Source: an uncultured Alphaproteobacteria bacterium (GTDB lineage Bacteria > Pseudomonadota > Alphaproteobacteria > Sphingomonadales > Sphingomonadaceae). Taken from it: a stretch of DNA of 9,415 nucleotides. Under the pieces are notes generated by a model. It was not told the origin of the DNA and searched no databases. It saw only the letters and a list, made by a program, of their open reading frames with translations. The stretch lies in assembly GCA_903939555.1 (NCBI GenBank), contig CAJAHV010000203.1, forward strand, positions 1 through 9,415. The letters are read 5' to 3'. A program made the translations under genes and the position numbers. Below, in pieces: positions 6,126 to 9,415 of the stretch; the first letter of the stretch is position 1, and each line of letters opens with the position of its first letter.

Positions 6126-6329
6126 TCATTCCCGGGCCAAAATGCCATTTGGCATGGTGAAACCCCAGATCAGGTTTTTCGCCGGTTCCACCAGAATCTT
6201 AGTCCTGGCGAGAACCACCGGCAGCCATTGCGAGAGCTTCCACCAGCGGTTCAGCCGGACACCGATGATGAACAGCACGAGGGGACCATCGGTTTCGGCA
6301 CAAACGCGCCGATCGATGATCCCCGTCAT
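6126..6329 (-). pseudogene. Short DUF4188-like protein, probably truncated (67 aa)
   Basis: The frame starts at ATG 6329, 29 bp after gdhA on the same strand, behind a G-rich GGGGGGCAG. The N-terminus (IIDRRVCAETDGPLVLFIIG, then VRLNRWWKLSQWLP) strongly recalls DUF4188 proteins, whose N-termini show R.TAE..G.FVVFLIGMR.N..WK...WLP. Those proteins are usually about 110-160 residues long with a ferredoxin-like fold and no established function. Here the frame stops after 67 residues, and the last part (EPAKNLIWGFTMPNGILARE) only loosely follows the family, so the C-terminal half with its aromatic-rich core is missing. I take it as a truncated or decaying gene, though a short functional version cannot be excluded. 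The remaining 6030-6125 holds only a 24-codon frame that overlaps its stop. The family assignment is from memory of the motif. Confidence 0.55.
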
Positions 6330-6358
6330 GATACTGCCCCCCGGGTCGGCCCCCGTGC

Positions 6359-7717
6359 TTACACGACCCCGTAGGCGAGCATGGCGTCGGCGACCTTCTT
6401 GAAGCCGGCGATGTTGGCACCCTTCACATAGTCGATATAGCCATTGCCGTCGGAGCCATATTCGGCGCAGCTGGCATGGATACCCTTCATGATGTCGAGC
6501 AGCATTTCCTGCAGATCGGCTTCCTTCCACGAAATGCGCGCCGAATTCTGGCTCATTTCAAGGCCCGAAACGGCAACGCCGCCGGCGTTCGATGCCTTGC
6601 CCGGCGCATAGAGGATCTTTGCCGCCTTGAAGATGTGCACGCCTTCAAGGTTGGTCGGCATGTTGGCGCCTTCCGATACCGCCATGCAGCCATTGGCGAG
6701 CAAGGTCTTGGCGTCATTGCCGTCAAGCTCGTTCTGGGTAGCGCAGGGCAGCGCCACGTCGCAGGCGACGCCCCAGGGACGAGCACCACCGCCGGTGAAG
6801 CTCGCGCCCTTGAATTCCTTCACATATTCGGAAATACGGCCGCGCTTGACGTTCTTGAGGTTCTTGACCCAGTCGATCTTTTCCTGGGTGATGCCGTCGG
6901 GATCATGGATGAAGCCTTCGGAATCGCTGAGCGTCAGCACCGTACCGCCAAGCTGGACGATCTTTTCAGCAGCGTGGGTGGCGACATTGCCCGAACCCGA
7001 AATCACGGCGCGCTTGCCTTCGACTTCCAGGCCCTTGGTGCGCAGCATGTTCTGCAGGAAGTAGACGGCGCCATAGCCGGTTGCTTCGGTGCGGATCAGC
7101 GAGCCACCCCATTCGAGACCCTTGCCGGTCAACACGCCGGTGAACTGGTTGGTGATGCGCTTGTACTGGCCGAACATATAGCCAATTTCGCGGCCGCCAA
7201 CGCCGATATCGCCGGCCGGCACGTCGACATCGGCACCGATGTGACGATAAAGTTCGGTCATGAAGCTCTGGCAGAAGCGCATGACTTCATTGGCGCTCTT
7301 GCCCTTGGGGTTGAAGTTCGAGCCGCCCTTGCCGCCGCCCATCGGCAGGCCAGTCAGCGCGTTCTTGAAGGTCTGTTCAAAGGCGAGGAACTTCAGAACG
7401 CTTTCGGTCACCGACGGGTGGAAACGGATGCCGCCCTTGTAAGGCCCGATGGCGTTGTTGTTCTGCACGCGCCAGCCGCGCTGGACGCGGATGTTGCCCT
7501 TGTCGTCTTCCCAGCAAACACGGAACGAAATGACGCGGTCGGGTTCGGCAATGCGGCGCAGGATCTGCGCTTCATGGTATTTTTCCTTGCCGCGCATGAA
7601 TTCGAAGATGTCCTCGGCAACTTCAGTCACCGCCTGTACGAATTCTGGCTGGCCAGGATTACGCTTCTTCACCCCATCGATAAAGCTCGGCAAGTCCACG
7701 TGCTCGCTTGACGTCAT
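6359..7717 (-). CDS. gdhA: NADP-type glutamate dehydrogenase (GdhA)
   Basis: GdhA makes glutamate from 2-oxoglutarate and ammonium with NAD(P)H in the cytosol and forms hexamers. The 452-residue product is normal for the bacterial hexameric class. Substrate-binding and catalytic residues are in place: Lys94 in PYKGGIRFHP, Lys118, Lys130 in GLPMGGGKGG, and Asp170 in VPAGDIGVGG. The Rossmann motif GSGNVATHAAE (241-251) is followed by TLSDSEG (262-268); the Ser-Asp-Ser here resembles NADP-specific E. coli GdhA more than NAD-specific clostridial enzymes. Two ATGs are available. 7717 (MTSSEHVD) has AGGA at nine bases, while 7723 has it at only three, so I prefer 7717. It has its own likely promoter and is followed at 29 bp by a DUF4188-like frame and then the ALS-like gene, a possible operon. 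Identification is secure; coenzyme preference is inferred. Confidence 0.96.
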   Translation of the reverse strand: MTSSEHVDLPSFIDGVKKRNPGQPEFVQAVTEVAEDIFEFMRGKEKYHEAQILRRIAEPDRVISFRVCWEDDKGNIRVQRGWRVQNNNAIGPYKGGIRFHPSVTESVLKFLAFEQTFKNALTGLPMGGGKGGSNFNPKGKSANEVMRFCQSFMTELYRHIGADVDVPAGDIGVGGREIGYMFGQYKRITNQFTGVLTGKGLEWGGSLIRTEATGYGAVYFLQNMLRTKGLEVEGKRAVISGSGNVATHAAEKIVQLGGTVLTLSDSEGFIHDPDGITQEKIDWVKNLKNVKRGRISEYVKEFKGASFTGGGARPWGVACDVALPCATQNELDGNDAKTLLANGCMAVSEGANMPTNLEGVHIFKAAKILYAPGKASNAGGVAVSGLEMSQNSARISWKEADLQEMLLDIMKGIHASCAEYGSDGNGYIDYVKGANIAGFKKVADAMLAYGVV

Positions 7718-7753
7718 TATCATTTTTCCTTAATTATTTATATGTTGGAACCA

Positions 7754-7805
7754 AATCGTCGCGAATCGGTTACGACCCATAGACTGTGTGAGAATCGTTC
7801 GCGAA
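7754..7805. repeat. Near-exact direct repeat in the gdhA leader
   Basis: AATCGTCGCGAA (7754-7765) and AATCGTTCGCGAA (7793-7805) differ by a single inserted base, and each contains the palindrome TCGCGA. They lie 39 bp apart between the proposed gdhA promoter and its start codon. They could be paired regulator sites or leader RNA elements. Confidence 0.4.
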
Positions 7806-7829
7806 AGAAAAGCGACGTTCAACGAGTCT

Positions 7830-7858
7830 ATTATGAAATAATTTTAATGATACTGCAA
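7830..7858 (-). promoter_or_regulatory. Likely sigma-70-type promoter of gdhA
   Basis: On the minus strand TTGCAG (7853-7858) and CATAAT (7830-7835, 5 of 6 matches to TATAAT) are 17 bp apart in an AT-rich stretch that stands out in this GC-rich window. Transcription would start near 7823 and leave a leader of about 105 nt before gdhA. Confidence 0.5.
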
Positions 7859-8243
7859 GAGCATGCCCGGCCAGCGTCGCCAAGCTCTGCTGCCCGCCGC
7901 GCTGTAAAACAAAATGGCTGCACTGAGCATTATCGGCAGGGGAGCAAGTATTTGGCAACACGCCATATAGCCGCTGCCGCGACTACCGCCGCCGGCCTTT
8001 CATTAAGCGACAGCAAGCGACACGGCTTTGCCATGCACCACCGTGCTGCGGACACGCGCTTTGCCGTTCCGGGCAATGCGCAATGGCGCCGGAGAAACTG
8101 GGCACCGTGTCAAATCTGTGCGCAACACGATCCGGCGCATCCGTGCCGATGATCAAGCCGCCGGGCTGTTGACCGGCCGCTATCCCGCCATCGACCGGCA
8201 TGACGTGGCGGCACTGCGCCAGATCGTTGCCAATGATCGCGCG
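7859..8243. other. Stretch without a supported gene between the gdhA promoter and the FKBP gene
   Basis: About 385 bp hold no gene I can support. Minus-strand frames here (for example 7983-8201) have no recognisable motif and no ribosome binding site. On the plus strand, 8128-8243 reads as a protein-like segment with mainly G/C third positions (including AAGLLTGRYPAID and HDVAALRQIVANDR), but it has no clear start and runs on without a stop, antisense to the FKBP gene. It may be the remnant of a lost gene. No hairpin with a T-run marks the end of the FKBP gene. Confidence 0.45.
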
Positions 8244-8699
8244 TTATTCGACGCCGAGCAGTTCGACATCGAAAATCAGCGTCGCTCCCGGCGGAATATC
8301 GTCCCCGGCACCGCGCATGCCATAGCCGGCTTCGGACGGGATGATCAGCGTGCGCTTGCCGCCGACCTTCATGCCGGCAAAGCCTTCGTCCCAGCCCTGG
8401 ATGACATCGCCGGCGCCGAGCACAAAGCCGAAGGGCTGTCCGCGATCACGCGACGAATCGAACTTCTTGCCACGGCCACCATCGCTGTACAGCCAGCCGG
8501 TGTAGTGAACCGAGATATACCGGCCGGGCTGGGCTTCGGTACCGGTGCCGATGGTGCTATCGGTGGCACGGGTGCCGCCGGGCAGGACGATAGCTGCACC
8601 CGGCGGCGTCTGCGCCGACGCCGCACCGGCCGGTAGCGCAACCGCAATAAGCGTTGCGGCCATCAGTGTTGCAGAACGGGCATATTTGGCAAGGAACAC
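8244..8699 (-). CDS. Exported FKBP-type peptidyl-prolyl cis-trans isomerase (151 aa)
   Basis: The C-terminal 110 residues are one FKBP domain, which speeds cis-trans rotation of peptide bonds before proline and helps protein folding. Pocket residues equivalent to those of human FKBP12 are present: Tyr66 (HYTGW), Phe80-Asp81 (KFDSS), Val99-Ile100 and Trp103 (VIQGW), Tyr126 (GYGMRG) and Phe143 (IFDVELL). The N-terminus (MFLAKYARSATLMAATLIAV, then a cut near ASA-Q at residues 27-30) is a signal peptide, placing the enzyme in the periplasm. The frame is open to 8822, but the GTG at 8699 has AGGAG seven bases upstream and starts exactly at the signal peptide, whereas the longer version would bury it. 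The stand-alone domain lacks the dimerisation region of FkpA or Mip. It lies downstream of tRNA-Lys on the same strand. Confidence 0.94.
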   Translation of the reverse strand: MFLAKYARSATLMAATLIAVALPAGAASAQTPPGAAIVLPGGTRATDSTIGTGTEAQPGRYISVHYTGWLYSDGGRGKKFDSSRDRGQPFGFVLGAGDVIQGWDEGFAGMKVGGKRTLIIPSEAGYGMRGAGDDIPPGATLIFDVELLGVE

Positions 8700-8823
8700 G
8701 ACGATACTCCTGAAGCTGTTCAGCCGTGCTTTAGGTCGCGAACGCCTGAAGGGCCAGTGTCGAGATGCAGGGCCTGGGTTTTCCGGCAGTCGCGGTGAAT
8801 GCGTGATGCCAATTCCGCCCACG

Positions 8824-8847
8824 CTGGTCTGACCAATGCCAGACCGG
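8824..8847 (-). terminator. Hairpin downstream of tRNA-Lys
   Basis: GGTCTG (8826-8831) and CAGACC (8840-8845) pair perfectly around an eight-base loop, and one G-T and one C-G pair extend the stem to 8 bp. It begins 26 bp beyond the encoded CCA of the tRNA on the minus strand. There is no T-run, so a terminator or processing-signal role is only suggested by position. Confidence 0.35.
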
Positions 8848-8873
8848 CAACGAAGTCTATGACATCAGGGAGG

Positions 8874-8949
8874 TGGTGGGCCCAGCGGGATTTGAACCCG
8901 CGACCTAGCGCTTAAAAGGCGCGCGCTCTACCGATTGAGCTATGGGCCC
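8874..8949 (-). tRNA. tRNA-Lys (anticodon UUU)
   Basis: The minus strand folds as a full cloverleaf. The acceptor GGGCCCA pairs with TGGGCCC, discriminator A is followed by an encoded CCA (8874-8876), the D stem is GCTC/GAGC with loop AATCGGTA, and the T stem is GCGGG/CCCGC with loop TTCAAAT. The anticodon loop is CTTTTAA, so the anticodon is UUU, reading AAA and AAG. The anticodon stem CGCGC/GCGCT has four G-C pairs and a C-U mismatch at the outer position (27-43). It lies 16 bp after folK and may be co-transcribed with it or driven from inside folK. Confidence 0.96.
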
Positions 8950-8965
8950 CAACTCCATTGCAGGT

Positions 8966-9415
8966 TTACCCCGCAGGCGTCTGGCCCGGCGCTTTAGGAC
9001 GCATTACGCGGGCGCGCAACTGCCTGACCGACAATCCGCTGTGCGGGTGGCGCCAATCGGGGGCAATATCGACCAGCGGATCGAGCACGAAGCGACGATC
9101 AGCCACATGCGCATGCGGGACCAGCAGCGTCTTTTGCCGAACAACCTGGCGCCCGGCACCGATGATATCGAGATCGAGCACCCGGTCACCCCAACGCTTC
9201 CCGCCGCGCCGGCCAAAACCGCGCTCGATTGTCTTGATGATGCGCAACACATCGGGCAACGGCCGCGCGCTCGTCACCGCCGCCACGGCATTGGCAAAGC
9301 GCCGCCCACCCGGCCCCAGCGGCGCCGTGCTGCGGATGCGCGACACTGCCGCCACTGGCAGGCCCGCCGCCGCCAGCGCCGCCACCGCTGCCCGCACCAC
9401 GCCCTCTGGCCGGCC
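8966..9415 (-). CDS. folK: 6-hydroxymethyl-dihydropterin pyrophosphokinase (FolK), 5' end outside window
   Basis: FolK transfers pyrophosphate from ATP to 6-hydroxymethyl-7,8-dihydropterin, the step before dihydropteroate synthase in folate synthesis. The last 149 residues are visible and open to the window edge. Family motifs are clear: SRIRSTAPLGPGGRRFANAV in the first part, RWGDRVLDLDII with the two Mg-binding Asp residues of LDLD, and VPHAHVADRRFVLDPLVDI. The end (APDWRHPHSG...) also matches. Only the extreme N-terminus, with the usual LGSN-type strand, lies outside the window. A GTG at 9400 is in frame but is internal, because the sequence before it (GRPEG) still fits the family. The C-terminal tail RVMRPKAPGQTPAG is a little longer than the conserved core. 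tRNA-Lys follows 16 bp downstream. Confidence 0.95.
   Translation of the reverse strand, partial: GRPEGVVRAAVAALAAAGLPVAAVSRIRSTAPLGPGGRRFANAVAAVTSARPLPDVLRIIKTIERGFGRRGGKRWGDRVLDLDIIGAGRQVVRQKTLLVPHAHVADRRFVLDPLVDIAPDWRHPHSGLSVRQLRARVMRPKAPGQTPAG

Noticed and set aside
6055..6129. The 24-codon frame as a classical leader peptide for attenuation of the ALS-like gene
   Set aside because: It contains only two Ile and one Leu and no Val, with no terminator/antiterminator hairpins with a T-run after it. It is kept only as part of the DUF4188 finding.
6142..6155. Short palindrome ATGCCA-TT-TGGCAT as a terminator or operator
   Set aside because: It lies inside the DUF4188-like frame, has a loop of only two bases and no T-run; chance is a sufficient explanation.
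6476..7711. A 411-residue plus-strand frame
   Set aside because: It lies wholly antisense to gdhA, whose motifs are complete, and its own translation is compositionally odd.
8028..8636. A 202-residue plus-strand frame as a full gene
   Set aside because: Its second half is antisense to the FKBP domain and shows only shadow sequence. Only the part at 8128-8243 is reported, as a possible relic.
1..9415. Mobile element, phage, CRISPR or toxin-antitoxin system
   Set aside because: No transposase, integrase, regular spaced repeats, terminal inverted repeats or toxin-like gene pair was found. The tRNA-Lys 3' end is not followed by an integrase gene or a visible att duplication.

Overview
The window is high-GC DNA, almost certainly from an alphaproteobacterium and most likely a sphingomonad. 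The pointers are the PEPxxWA form of the PEP-CTERM tail, small secreted EF-hand proteins, a BLUF photoreceptor, and GC-rich third codon positions throughout. This placement is inferred from family knowledge, without a database search. The window is mostly housekeeping and accessory metabolism. I see no phage, transposase, CRISPR array or rRNA.

Layout. Positions 1-1792 hold a minus-strand run: ispG (isoprenoid precursor synthesis), a stand-alone BLUF blue-light receptor, and the first 63 codons of a diamine-acetyltransferase-like GNAT enzyme that overlaps the BLUF gene by 4 bases. Positions 1793-2254 carry a likely ispG promoter with an inverted repeat just upstream. They also carry a very short plus-strand frame ending in a textbook PEPxxWA-CTERM sorting tail, followed by a perfect 10-bp hairpin. 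Positions 2255-3046 encode a Nudix hydrolase whose stop codon abuts that of a convergent small membrane protein (3047-3376). Positions 3610-4300 encode two consecutive secreted EF-hand proteins, closed by a strong bidirectional terminator at 4329-4368.

Positions 4382-7717 form a minus-strand block: glutamate dehydrogenase gdhA, a short DUF4188-like frame that looks truncated, and an acetolactate-synthase-type thiamine diphosphate enzyme without a small-subunit gene. gdhA has a recognisable promoter and a leader of about 105 nt with a near-exact direct repeat. Positions 7859-8243 hold no gene I can support. Then, all on the minus strand, come an exported FKBP-type prolyl isomerase (8244-8699, GTG start), tRNA-Lys(UUU) with encoded CCA (8874-8949), and folK (8966 to the window end, 5' end missing).

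How the parts may work together: the most suggestive arrangement is the translationally coupled BLUF-GNAT pair downstream of ispG, which could place an amine acetylation activity under blue-light control. The gdhA/ALS-like block joins ammonium assimilation with pyruvate-consuming thiamine diphosphate chemistry. Both are inferences from gene order.
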